A DNA stretch of 64,000 nucleotides from Macrosoma leucophasiata (taxonomy: Eukaryota; Arthropoda; Insecta; Lepidoptera; Hedylidae), in assembly GCA_036365455.1 (NCBI GenBank), contig JAWQUS010000010.1, forward strand, positions 19,950,501 to 20,014,500, in the 5' to 3' direction. Made by a program: the position numbers and the translations under genes. Below, piece by piece: positions 13,616 through 26,100 of this stretch. Positions within the stretch are counted from its first letter, which is position 1. Every line of letters starts with the position of its first letter. The notes under the pieces were generated by a model. The model made no database searches, was not told the origin of the DNA, and saw nothing but the letters and a program-made list of their open reading frames with translations.

Positions 13616-14450
13616 CATTAAATGTGTCGTACGCCGTTGGCTGATATTCTTCCCGAAATGTATCCTGTGCGTAAGCAGCAATCAAAGAACTTTTCCCCAC
13701 TGCTCCATCACCAACCAACACACACTTTATCTTTTCCTTCTTCCCACCTTTCACTTTCCGCCTGTCCTTAATCTGAAACATACGATTCAATGTCCTCCGG
13801 GCTTTCTTATCCCTTACTGCCCACTCGTTCACTTTATCACAGCAGTTCAAGTCTTCCGACACGTCATCTCGTATCACAGTTCGACCGTTTTCTTCGGCCA
13901 CTTCGGAGTAATCGTAGTCGTCTTCATCCCGTCGTGGAATGGGGAATTGGCTAGGGCTGTGGACTCCGAATACAAAGGGTCCGTCTTTGTCTGGGAGTCG
14001 ATTAGAGAACCCGTTTGCCGGGGTCGGAGGCTTCGCGTACTGCACCGTAGGAGCCCGGTACTGAGTCGACAGATACTCGGCAGAAGCGTGAGGGTCGAAT
14101 CTAAAAACTAATTCGGCTTCTCTTCGATCCAAGCTCAGCTCCGGCGGTGTTACTTTGTCCTGAAAGTAACCGATCTTCTCTCGAGCTCGGGCTTCCTGCA
14201 GTCGTCTTTCGAGCTCGACGTTGGACGGTTTCCAATAGTCGGTCCGGTATTCGTAGGAGTAGTCCGTCTGTAAGGTCCTCGGCGCGGGCAGCGGTCGGTT
14301 CGGGGCATTTTCGCGGGGCGGCGTGCGCGGTGGGACCACTAAAGGCTTTTGCGGTTCCGCAAGCAACGGCCGACGCGCGGATAGGTTCGCGTTCCTGTTG
14401 AACATGATCCCTTCTAGACTGGGAGACATTTGCACTGTCACGAGTGGCAT
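13616..14450 (-). CDS. RhoU: RhoU/RhoV-like (Wrch) Rho-family GTPase, first coding exon (partial gene)
   Basis: This exon encodes a long N-terminal extension followed by the start of a Rho-type G domain. Visible features, counted from the ATG at 14450, are proline-rich segments with PPRTPP and RPLPAPR (SH3-ligand-like, about residues 39-57), an acidic DEDDYDY stretch, a basic KDRRKVKGGKKEK block, then the P-loop GDGAVGKSS (about 247-255) and the switch I start EEYQPTAYDTF. The exon ends in phase 1 at 13616, before GTAAGA. The rest of the G domain must be encoded further left and was not found in 13.6 kb, so the first intron is longer than that or the gene is broken. Vertebrate RhoU binds SH3 proteins through a proline-rich N-terminus and acts on the cytoskeleton at membranes; that role is inferred here. 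The extension (~245 aa) is far longer than the vertebrate one. An open GTG-started frame continues upstream to 14486, and ATG codons at 14450 and 14429 are both possible starts. RhoV or a Cdc42-like paralogue is the alternative. Confidence 0.8.
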
Positions 14451-14488
14451 CCGAATAAAGGTGTAGCGAGGCGTGCGTTCGCGCACAT
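14438..14488 (-). promoter_or_regulatory. Upstream ORF overlapping the RhoU start
   Basis: On the minus strand an ATG at 14488 opens a 16-codon frame that ends at a TGA (14440-14438), just past the putative main ATG at 14450 but in a different frame. If the transcript starts upstream, this overlapping uORF would reduce initiation at 14450 and could favour the in-frame ATG at 14429. It is seen in sequence only. Confidence 0.4.
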
Positions 14489-14640
14489 TACTCTGTACTG
14501 CGATATAATCGCCCGCGTGAAAGTGTCGGGGGCTTGCGGCGCGCGGACGGACGTGTGATCACCGTGAGACACGAATCGCAACTAAGGCAAGGCCCGGCCG
14601 GTGGCGGCGCTCCCCTCGTCTGGAGAAAGAAATGACCTGT
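14451..14640 (-). promoter_or_regulatory. CpG-rich 5' UTR / promoter region of the RhoU-like gene
   Basis: The DNA just upstream of the RhoU-like exon is rich in C, G and CpG dinucleotides, with many CGCGC words, in sharp contrast to the AT-rich surroundings. It is the natural candidate for the 5' UTR and core promoter. No TATA box is evident. Confidence 0.4.
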
Positions 14641-15239
14641 TGCTTCTGTTACCTGTTCAGGTACAAACGGTCGCTTTGCGATTCAAGCGCAGCTGCTGCC
14701 GAACAAAGCGCATCATATGGCGACGCCAGCCGCTTAGCAATAGCTCCCATTCAACGAAACGTTGGTAGGTAGTTGGTGTTGGTAGTTGCACCGTTCGATG
14801 AATGAATCGCGACGTGTTTTGTTTACCTATGACCGTGACTGAGTACAAGGATTGAATGATTTATTTAGACCTCAGGACATTTATAATAGTGGTCATTGCG
14901 TCTGTTGATTGTTTGACATGACTAATTGAATAATATTTGAATATAAATACCAAGGTAGGCATAAAATAAAATCATATACAAATGGATAGGTATATACCTA
15001 CCACAATTGGGCGAATAAGTATACAGGTACCTACAGTTGACTATCTACCTACTTACCTACCTTTAAAGATTTTTAACCCGCTCATCCAATTTTGCATGCA
15101 CACATATGCATGCACCGCCTGCACCATATAGGTAGTTTAGCTAGTACATAATAAATACTTATGTGAATGTAGGCGAACCAAGCTGAATCAAAGTTTCAAT
15201 ATAACGTGTAGACGTGTACGTATCCAACATTGGATCTAG

Positions 15240-15460
15240 ACTAATTTGTCGAGGTCACGACCCTCAACATTGAGGACATACGACGCAAGGAGGAGGACCT
15301 TATTATATTACCACCAATCATTGCACCCAGGGCCAAATAGAGCAGTCGAAGCTGCTCTATTTGGCCCTATGGTTGACTGGAAGAGAATACCACTTGGAAT
15401 TAAGTCCGCCTTATGTACATCATTAATGTGCAAAAAGCTTAAATAAATAAATTATAAGTG
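15240..15460 (+). mobile_element. LINE 3'-end fragment with a 17-bp perfect hairpin
   Basis: The segment ends GGTTGACTGGAAGAGAATACC, CTTGGAATTAAGTCCGCC and AATAAATAAATT. That layout (short noncoding end, polyadenylation-like AATAAA, A/T-rich tail) resembles the 3' end of insect LINEs. Inside it, 15329-15345 and 15352-15368 form a perfect 17-bp stem with a 6-nt loop. No coding sequence is left. Confidence 0.45.
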
Positions 15461-15469
15461 CGATTTGAA

Positions 15470-16370
15470 TGTGAAAGGTTTCCTACTGAAACCGGAAGCG
15501 GTAAGCTTTTTCCGGCGGCAGGTGGGCGGATTTTCTTCTTGAATTAACGTTCCGTTTATTCCGTAGTGCGTTCGTAATTAAGCTTCCTACGATTCCTACC
15601 CGAGTTTTATTATTACCCATATTTAAATTTTAACCAAATCCAAAACCAAGACCAAATCTTATCACATTAATCGAAGTAGTTTAATAAATCTAGGTATGCT
15701 AATTACAGTATTTATTTAACCCTCAGTATACTTAGCTATATTCATAATAGCTAAGTAAGTTATTTTTCAGTCTTTGTTTTGGTTTGATTTATAAAATTAT
15801 TAATTCTTGTTTGGGTCTATATAAATATGTATTTCAGATATTTCATTGACTACTTTAGTCAATGAAAATAGAACATAGAAGTAAGTACTCCTGAAACTAC
15901 TTTTCAATTCGTAATATTTGATACGCTAGCGCTATTGTGTCAGCAACTAGAAACTTGTAGAGTGGCAGACTGTGATTTCTGGGTCAAGGGCTGGAAGTTT
16001 GGTACAGTTACTATAGTTTATGAATGCAGAGGATGTCGGCACTTGCAGAGTACCTATAACTACCTATTGTATATTGTACTTCGTCGGACGGATAAAGTAA
16101 AGATAGGTACATAAGGTACAAAACTTTTCGTTGTTTAATTTCGGTATTGAGTCATTTATATACATTTACTATTTTTAAGTGTCGCTTAAGAATGGAATAA
16201 TTAATTTATGCTAATGGTAGATACCTAATAAATAACCTAAGCATTTTGTAGTCAAAGGCAGATCTTGATCTCCAAAAATGGTAAGTACTTATCTACCGAC
16301 ATACTAAGTTACCCTACGTATTTACCCATTAAAATTTTGTATCGACTATATTTGTCAATTTTCCTCTTAT
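15470..16370. other. Intergenic, nothing recognised
   Basis: AT-rich sequence between the LINE end and the MITE at 16373. I see no conserved frame, RNA gene or clear repeat. Confidence 0.4.
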
Positions 16371-16372
16371 CT

Positions 16373-16669
16373 ATACATAGAGCAACGCGGGCCACCGGCC
16401 GCGGCGGACCGGAGGGGAGTAGCCATATGCAGGCTTTCCCCTCTGTCAAAGTACAACACCAAATGGTCCTGTACCTGTCGCACAGATATTTAAATGTATG
16501 CGTGAAATTGTTTATGTATTTTGTTAACGTCAAGGTGTGAGTTTCGTAGTAATAGACAATTTTTGTAGTGTGAGTGCGTGTCACACGTATTTCCCCCCGC
16601 AAAAAATGACAGACTATGGCTACTCCCCTCCAGTCTGCCGCGACCGGTGGGCCGCGTTGCTCTATGTAT
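16373..16669. mobile_element. MITE family B, copy 1
   Basis: A ~297-bp element with inverted termini about 50 bp long: ATACATAGAGCAACGCGG at the left and its complement at the right, followed inwards by GGCCACCGGCCGCG and GGGGAGTAGCCA-like words. There is no transposase. A second copy with the same interior (TGAGTTTCGTAGTAATAGAC) is at 49600-49890. It ends about 450 bp upstream of the GNL3 start codon. Confidence 0.75.
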
Positions 16670-17124
16670 CTATATGAATGCTATTTTTATTTCATTTGTT
16701 TATTTACTTGTCCTCCTCCGTTGCTTGTCGGAATCTGCGATAAATAGGTCTGTAACGTTATTTACCTATCTAACGCTTAATCATCGTACCTAATTATGCT
16801 GTTATGGATGTTATCCATATGAATTTTCACTTTAATCACTGACGCGCCTAAGATTTATCGTTTTCTGTTCCATTTTATTTGATATTTCATTCATACGGCT
16901 TGTAAAAGAACGAGATCCAGTCCCGTAAAAATCATTAAAAAATGAAAGCACGTGTTGATAAATGACAGCTAACGTCAAATTATAAATGTCAAAATAATAC
17001 GCTCCGCCTGTTGTGCTGTATAGTTTCTAATTAATTTAAAAAATATTTAAGTAAAATTGTGACCTGCACGGAAATTTTACAGAAAACTAGAAAAGTTATC
17101 TTTGTGTGACGTGTAATATTTATA
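16670..17124 (+). promoter_or_regulatory. Presumed promoter and 5' UTR of the GNL3 gene
   Basis: This is the ~450 bp between MITE B and the GNL3 start codon. It is AT-rich without an obvious TATA box. Assignment as promoter is by position only. Confidence 0.3.
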
Positions 17125-20100
17125 ATGGCTAAGTTCAAACTGAGTAAGTACCACAAGATTATAACCAAACTTTTTCCATTCAAAATTACCAGGAACAGAA
17201 ATTAATATTCGGTCATTATATGGAGATGAAAAAAGAGGGTACTAATTTATATATTTATGCTGTCACAGTGTGAATTATATATAAGTACAGTAAAGTTATG
17301 AAAACGAGGTTATTCTTAGAATATTGACTTGACTTCACCCATATAGTACATGCCAATTTTTATTAATATTTTTACTGTATGATCAAAATAAACATTCATA
17401 AATCATCAGAAAAACCATCCAAGAGGCAGCCAGCTCGTCTGCGCTACAAAATTGAGAAAAAAGTTAGAGACCACAACAGGAAACTTAAAAAAGAAGCTAA
17501 GAAAAATCCTAAGTCAAAGAGAACCAAACCAATACAAATACCGAATATATGCCCATTCAAAGAGGATATATTAAAAGAAGTAGAAGTAGTAAAGAAGCAC
17601 AAAGAAGAAGAAAGGCTGAAAAGAAAGGAACAGTCTAAGTTGGAGAAACAAAAGAAATTGGAAGAGAAGAAAAATAGTAATCCTGTTGGCATGGATACCT
17701 TGGTATGTTTTATGTTTTGGTGGTAGTGCTCTAGGGAAGTTCTTAAGTCTATGCCAAGCATCATCTGCCTATCGGCCATGAGAAAAATATGACAAATGAT
17801 TTCTAATTGTTTGTGTACCGATGTCAGTCCAACTGCAGCCTAATGAGTTAAGAGCTATCAAGTTCTAGTTTGACTAAATATTCCTGTCCTCATGAGTTGT
17901 ACAGTGCTTTCATTAAGTTTCAAATCTCAAGGAACTTATTTATCCCAATCTCATTGTTTATTACCCCGGCAGCGGGCTGCTGGCGACTTACCGATTAATA
18001 ATGTTAATTTTCTGTGAGTGATGTTATACAGTGCCTCGTTATTTATATTTTTATTAAAAAAAAAATATGCGCACACTCTTGGCTCCACATTAGGTATTAT
18101 ATAAACCTGTGGCATGGATGCTGTTGTACACATGTAACACATACACAAACACTTACATCCGAAACAAATATCTATAGGCCATACAGATATTTGTTCTGGT
18201 GCGGGGATCAAACCTGGGACCCTTCAAATCAAGCAGTGGTTTCGCACCTCTGGACTAAAATTTACTAAAATTATTTTAGTATTGACAAGTATTTGTTCTT
18301 ATCATTAATCTCTCCAGACACGAGAAAAATATGACAATTGAAATTCAATTGTGTCTCGCTGCCGGTGGCCGCTCAATCCTTGAAGGATTAAGGATGCTTT
18401 ACAAATTTCAACTTGTAGTCATAACATATTGGAGGGTAAGGGAGTTGCTACCTGTACCACACCATAATGTGCTTGAAAAAATAAATAAATGTATAAGCTT
18501 TTTTTTATATAGCCAAACTTTGTTTTTTTTTTTTTTAGTATTATGGCATTGAAGCGCGCATGGCCCAGCGGCTGGTGTAGATCGTAAGCGATCTGCTCGG
18601 TTAAGCACTGCGGGCGCGGTCGGGTAGTGTGATGGGTGACCGCTAGTGGCAAATTAAATGCACGTTTCCGTGCTTCGGAGGGCACGTTAAGCCGTCGGTC
18701 CCGGTAGCTATCGATGGATAGCAGTCGTTAAACCTTGTCGGAGGCCTTATGGGTGGTTTGAAAACATCCGACAGTGGGTTGGCCACTAACCCACCCACCT
18801 CCACCAATCCGCATTGGAGCAGCGTGGTGGAGTAAGCTCCAGGCCTCCCCCCAAAAAGGGGAGAGACTCGTGCCCAGCAGTGGGACGTATAATGGGTTGC
18901 CATTATTATTATTATATATTATGGCATCGCTATTACGCATATTGCCAGTGTCAAGTAAAATGATATTTCGTATTCACAATCTGCGTTAAAGTATGAGTCA
19001 GTCGGTCAATTATAAGTCAGTCAGTCAGAGTCACATTCAGAAATTCGAGTAAAGCGATGGCTACTTTACCAGAATATTTAAAATGAAGTTTTGGAGGCAA
19101 ACTGAAAAGCCGTGTTTTCCCACTGTTATTCTATTTCACTATACACGGGCACTGTAATAAGCCTATATCAAACAAAATGCCACCAACTTTATTTAATATA
19201 ACTCAAAAATACACCAAGAAAATGAAATAAAATAAGAGCACCACACACCTCTTTCAAGGTTCCCGCCAAACCTCCAAACTTTGATTAAGTAATATTAATT
19301 GCGAAAGTTCTAAATATTTTTATTAAAACATATTATAATAGTGGTATTCACCCACTCATCAGTACCAGATTAAAAAATAATCCTTCAAAATACAATGATT
19401 CAACAATGAAATTAAAATACAATGTAATCAAAAACCTTTTCAGGTGGCAGATGCACAAGCCAGGGTTAAAGTGCATGAGGCATTCAAAGGCAATGAAAAC
19501 GAAATTAATGATGTTGAATTTGGAAAAGACAGAAAGCAGGAAAACTCACTCAAAACATATTATAGAGAGTTCAAGAAAGTTATATCAGAGTCTGAAGTCA
19601 TATTAGAAGTGGTTGATGCTAGAGATCCTTTAGGTAATTATATTAGTAATAGCTATATTAGTATTAGGTTTTCCCCGGGACTTCGTTTGCATGGTATTCT
19701 TTACAAAAATGAATTTAATTTTCATCTCATATTTAATCCCTTCAGGGGTTGATTTTTGAAAATAGAGGAGACTGTTTTTATATTATTTCGCATTAACACA
19801 TGCTTGTGAAATATATTTTATTTTTAAAGAAAAATGGAAAGAAAAATTTGACTTCAGGCGAGACTCGAACTCGCGACCTACTGGGAATCTAGTCCAGCCG
19901 CTCTTCCAATTGAGCTACTGAAGCCCTGCCCGATTTGTCAAATCTTTCCTTCACATCTATTGCATTGCTTTATGGTAGCAGCAGCGCCATCTATTACCAA
20001 CTATGCTAGTTAGGACTAGATTCCCAGTAGGTCGCGAGTTCGAGTCTCGCCTGAAGTCAAATTTTTCTTTCCATTTTTCTTTAAAAATAAAATATAGAGG

Positions 20101-23100
20101 AGACTATCTTTTAGATAGAATCAGAATCAGAAACTCATTTATTCATTTAGGGTGACAGGCACCTCTTATGACATGTCAAAAACAAACAAAATAAATTAAA
20201 TTGAATAACAATTGATAATATGTCAAGCAAGATAAAATATATGTGAAGTCAAGAATATCACTAAGATAAATCTAAATGTAATAAACTAATGTAAAAAGTA
20301 TATCAGTAGAATGTCTCATTTCCCCTTTACAAACTGATAACAAAGAGTAAAAAGAAAAGAAAAAGAGTAATTCTTTGTCATTCACCGACAAAGTTCCAAA
20401 GGCCAATGTGATCTGAGAAAACCTTGCTATAGATAGAGATACCATTCCAAATTTCATTAGAAGTGGTTCAGCCAGTTTGACAATATATCTATTGATAGGC
20501 GAACATACACATGTTCACATTTATAATATTAATAGGTATTGTAGTATTTTAGTGTATTAAACTATTTAATGAACTTTCTTTTTTATATGTATGCATAATA
20601 GGAAATTGTATTAATTTTATGCTTGTAGTTAAATTATCAATTCAATTGTTTCAATATACATTTGAAATTAATGATCAATTACAGGTACTAGATGTATTCA
20701 AGTTGAAGAAGCAGTAAGAGAATCAGGCAAACGTTTGGTGCTGATTTTGAATAAAGCAGACTTAGTACCTCGTAGCAATTTAACTGCATGGCTGAAGTAT
20801 CTTCGTAGAACAGCTCCAGCTGTACCATTTAAGGCATCTACTCAAGATCAACAGCATAATCTTGGACGGAAAAAAATGAAACATATTGTAAAGGAAAAAG
20901 AAATGAAAGGTAAATACAATAACAATCATCATCATCATTTCAGCCTAAAGCAACCACTGCTGGATAAAGGTCTCCACTAAAGATTGTCACAACCAATGGT
21001 CCTGGGTCGCCCTCATCCAGTGATTGTCCGCAACTTTCACTAGGTTGTTGGTCCGCCTTATGGGGGGGAGCTGCCTACGCTTCGTCTTCCGGTGCGTGGT
21101 TTCCATTCGAGAACTCTTCTGCCCAAACTCTGGTCATCGGATGAAAAATTTAATATTTATTTATTACAGTACATATAATCATTTTGTAACAATTTCATAA
21201 TTTTCAGGTTCAGCTTGCGTCGGCGCAGAGTTACTTATGAGTCTTCTCGGGAACTACTGCCGGAACAAGGGCATCAAAACATCAATTACCGTGGGTGTGG
21301 TTGGTCTACCCAATGTGGGGAAAAGTTCCATCATCAACAGTTTGAACAGATCCAAAGCTTGCAATGTTGGCAGCACACCTGGTGTTACAAAGTATGTTCA
21401 TACTAATATTTTTAAATTGAATTGACTTACATAGACGGCTCGTCACAATATATACTGGTGGTAGAGCTTCAGTGACGGAGCTCGCGGGCGTAGGAACCAC
21501 CGCATTACCTAAAATACTTGCTGCTAAATGGTAGTGTTCAGCACTATTGTGTTCTGGTCAGGTGGTAATGTACGGCCCTGTAATTTCCGGCACAGAGGCA
21601 TAATACCTTAGGCCTCAGGAGTGGTAACGCACCTGCATTTTAACCTTTGTGTGTTTGTGTGGGTGTCTAAAGGCTGCAGTCATCACTTAACATTAATGTG
21701 AACTGCATGATTGTTTGCCACTTCCATTACACTAAAAAAAACAAGATGGCACTAGTCTACTTCACCAGTAATTGGTGAGTGCAGTTTACTGGCACATCTT
21801 CAAGGTTCATCATTAATTAACAAAACTTACAGTGGTTATTGCCTGGGGAGGAGTACCTGACCCCTCCACAGGCTTTAAGAATAGTCCATTTACGATGTTG
21901 TAAATTCGATTGTCGAGTATATTCTCCACAATTTTGCTGTATCAATTAAGCGTGGATGAATAGCGTACCCAGAACGTTTAGCTATCCCCACCATCCACCG
22001 CGTGTACCAGTTACCCCTACCGATAGCCCTCTGAAATTTGACGCTCTGGGCTGTTGCTCCATTGCGCCTTCCCTAACGCCGGCACTGCATATACCAACCT
22101 GCTCCTCTTTAAATTCAACCTGGCTCCCTAGATCTAAACTGCCTAGATGATCAAGATTCAAGATTCAAACTTCATTTAATAACGTGGAACGGAAATAATT
22201 CAATTTTCTTGTGATAACAAAAATAAGAAAGAAGTGAATAACAATTTATACATTGATTAATATTACTACTATTACGCTGGAGGTCCTGGGTTCGATTCCC
22301 GGGTCGGGAGATATTAGAGATAACGGTTTAAAATCCTTTGTCTCTGCTTCTATTGGGATTTTTCCATTTTCTGGAAGTTTCCCAGTACCCTGGAGTTTGG
22401 TAATGTGCCCGGAGATGGCAACAGGTTCGCCACCTGTTACATGGGCCAAAACGTAACCGGCGAGTCGTGGTGTTACGTTGTTTTACGGCGAGTGTTTGCA
22501 TGTATGATTGAATGCATGCATTTGCCTCTGCCTACCCCTTCGGGGATTACAGGCGTGAAGTTACGATTAATATTATTATGTCAAAGTAGGTTAACCTTAA
22601 AAATAAAATAAATAATCGTCCAAAAATATTCAATAATGAAAATATGTATCAACAGAATGTTCCATTCTCTCGGCTGGTGAGGTCCTCGCATACAATGTTT
22701 TTTTTTTTTCAGGCAAATGCAAACAGTGCAACTGGACTCAAAGATTAAAATCCTGGACAGTCCGGGCATAGTGTTCCACGCCGGCTCCGACAGTGATGCG
22801 AGTGTGGCGCTCAAGAATGCGATCCGAGTGGGCGCGCTCAAGGACCCCATCACGCCCGCCACCGCCATACTGCAGCGGGCACACAAACAGACCCTCATTG
22901 ATCTATATTGTATTGCCGATTTCACCACACCGCAGGTTACTTTATGTATTATTTTTCAAGTGAGAGAAGCCGTGCAGTGTGAGGCTCTTATTCGGTAAAA
23001 TTGCTGTGATAATTGCATCAGTGCGTATTTTAGGGGATCTGGCATCAATATGCACGTGTCCTAGATATGATATCACAGCTTTTTGACATATTATTATGAT

Positions 23101-26100
23101 ATGAGAGTTTGGTGTAATGGAATGTAAAAGTACAAAATTTATGATAATTAGAGCGTGAGCGAATTATAATGTAAAGAAATGTTATGTCATATACGAAAGT
23201 TTGTTGTAAATGGAATGTTTTAGTACAAAATTTATGATAATTGGGGCGCGAGCGAATTACAATGTACCCAAAGAAATGTAACTAAGCAAAGAGACACACC
23301 GTGGGTGGGGTATAAATTGGACAACCCGCAGCACAGGCTACTGGACTTTTCCTTGCCACTCGGTGAAGTAACCTTGGCGCGACCAATCGAATGCCAGAAT
23401 TGTCTATATTGAAAGTGTGAATGTTTGCTATGATTGCAGTTTGTTTGCATAAATGAAACTAAAATCGAAGCGATGATTGTATGAGAGTTACATTTCTAAA
23501 CATTATTATTCGTAGAGCGGTAGCCAATTGGACATGTTCAATTTGTAGACGCATTTAAATAAATCAATCATATATCTCTATTTTTTGATGAAGCAATATA
23601 ATTTTTAGGAATTCTTCGCAAGTGTAGCGTCTCGCATGGGCCGATACAAGAAAGGAGGCGTCCCCGACCAAGAGGCGGCCGCGCGAATACTGCTGAATGA
23701 TTGGAATACTGGGAAGGTAAGCTCTATCGTAGATAACGTGCACTTAAGATTGGAATCCAGTTGTATAACTTATACATTTTTACAGGCCTAATTTTTTTCT
23801 CTTAAAAGAAAACTCTGTGTCTAGGACTATACTATATACTATACTATATTTTACTTGTGTAAACTTGAGAAAATACATTTCGATATGATAGAGAGAATAA
23901 AAAGTAGGGGAGCCCAAGAGGGGATTTTTGAATTTACTCCAGCGCGACAGATTAAGATGTAGAACATACCTTGAATGCTGTTCAGTACCTCGACCAAATC
24001 TAAGATTTCCATAAAGGGCTCTTAGGGCTTTTGCCCCGAGCTTGCCTCGCATCCAAATCGTCAGTCAATTTTGGATGGGAGCTTTGATTGGATTCATTTT
24101 ACATCCTCTCTGAGTATCTGACATTCTTGAGTAATTTTTCACCTTCATTTTTGAAAGAATCGATATTCTGAGATGGTGTAAAATGTGCGCAAACATTGAT
24201 CCTATCCAAAATTCTGACGATTCACAAGATGAGTAAGATCGTAGCGACCGTTTGAATTTTTTCAGGAGCTTCCCTTCGAGCGCGGCTCTATATACAAACT
24301 TTAGATTTAGTGGAGATAACCAACAAGGTGCAAGGTATCTCCGATATCTTAATCTAACGCGCTCGACTAAATACAAAAATAGCATCCTACTAGAATACCG
24401 ATTTAATTGTGTATGGACAACAATAACTTTATTTTTTTGTACATAATTCCTTTGGCGACCTTCTTTGGCCAAAATAATGTGGACTCGCGTTCACAGAGAT
24501 TACCGTAAAACTTATTAAATTCCTATGTTACCAGATATCGGGTCAACATCATAAGTCTTACCTTAAACTTTTTTTTGATGGTGTATAAATCAATGACATG
24601 TTTGGAACTTGCTACTTTCGAATTGTTTGGTAATTTTTAATTTATTTATTATTAATTTTATATTTTAATATAATTTATTCTATTTCATATCAGGTGCGGT
24701 ACTTCACGGAGCCTCCAGAGACGTCCGATGCAGAGGTGCACGTCGACGCCAAGATAGTGTCCGCTGTGTCGCAGGAGTTCGACATCAACTCCTTCGAGGC
24801 CATGGAAACGGAGGCTATGGACGCTTTGGATGCTCACGGCACTAATTCCGAGGGTATTAAGGTAAGGAATTGGTAATTTAATTGATATCAAATTAATATA
24901 TTAAAGGTATTGGAAATACTTAAAGATAGACAATAATATGCATTTTATCTTGTATGTTAAAAGACATTAATTGATTTTATTTCTGTAAAATGATTTCAAA
25001 TTTTTCTATATTTCAAGATATGGGCAATTTTATATTATGGCAACTACACATAGATCACAATAATAAATCTCACGTGCTGCTCAATGATAGTGTTCAGCGT
25101 AATTGATTATATTTATAAAAAACCTCAAATGTATTGCCTTTATACAAGATGTCTTAGGCATCAGTAGTACTATGCCTGGAAGATGATGGTGAAATATAAC
25201 TTACTTTTATTACTTCATTGCTATCGCCAAATGGTAGTGTTTAGCATTACATACAGTACTCAACAATTAATATTGCACATTGTGCCTGCGAAAGAGACGA
25301 TCGGCTCTTTTCAACTTCGTAGAGCGTTATCGCTGTTGCACACTGCCTACGTGTAAGCACTGGCAGTCCGGTATTGGTCAAAACTTTTTTCAAAATGGTT
25401 GACAAACGTCAAATTGGTACGGTGCAAAAGAAGTAACGCTATACAGATCCGAAATAAGTCGAGATATATATCAAACTAGCGGACCCGGCGAACTTCGTAC
25501 CGCCTTTTCAATATTTCTGAGAGATTTTCTTAATATTTTTTTCCGTAAGAACCTTCTAATAATAAAAAATACAACAAAAAAAGAATTAGTGAAATCGGTC
25601 CAGCCAACCACGCGTGATGCCGCGACCAAGGAAAACGGGTTGCATTTTTATATATATAGATAGAAGAACCTTCTTCTAATAATAAAAATACGACAAAAAA
25701 AGTATTAGTGAAATCGGTCCAGCCATTCACGCGTGATGCCGTGACCAAGGAAAACGGGTTGCATTTTTATATATATAGATTAGATCCGAAGTCTCTTTCC
25801 TAGGCTCGATGTGCAATATTTATTGTCGAGCACAAATGGTGATGTATGTCTCCGTACACTGCGAAATAGAGGCTTAGGCTAATCTTCATTGCAGATGCGT
25901 TGTTACGCCAAAGCCCTAACAGTTTCTTGTATGGTTACGTTTCCAAGTTTATTTATTGCATAATCATGTATGGTACAGATAAATGTAGATGGATGTATTA
26001 CAGAACAGTCATGAAACCCTCTTGTAATAATACAATTATGATGTTATTATTACAAGTGTAGCAGGCTTAATTTCTTGTAAAAAATTATTAGTAGGTAGGT

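Noticed and set aside
19849..19925. Functional tRNA-Ser gene
   Set aside because: The anticodon stem has a mismatch, the long variable arm of tRNA-Ser is missing and the sequence is duplicated inside a fold-back element.
24065..24472. 135-aa minus-strand ORF in GNL3 intron 7
   Set aside because: It falls inside a MITE-like element, with other frames open on the opposite strand and no recognisable domain.
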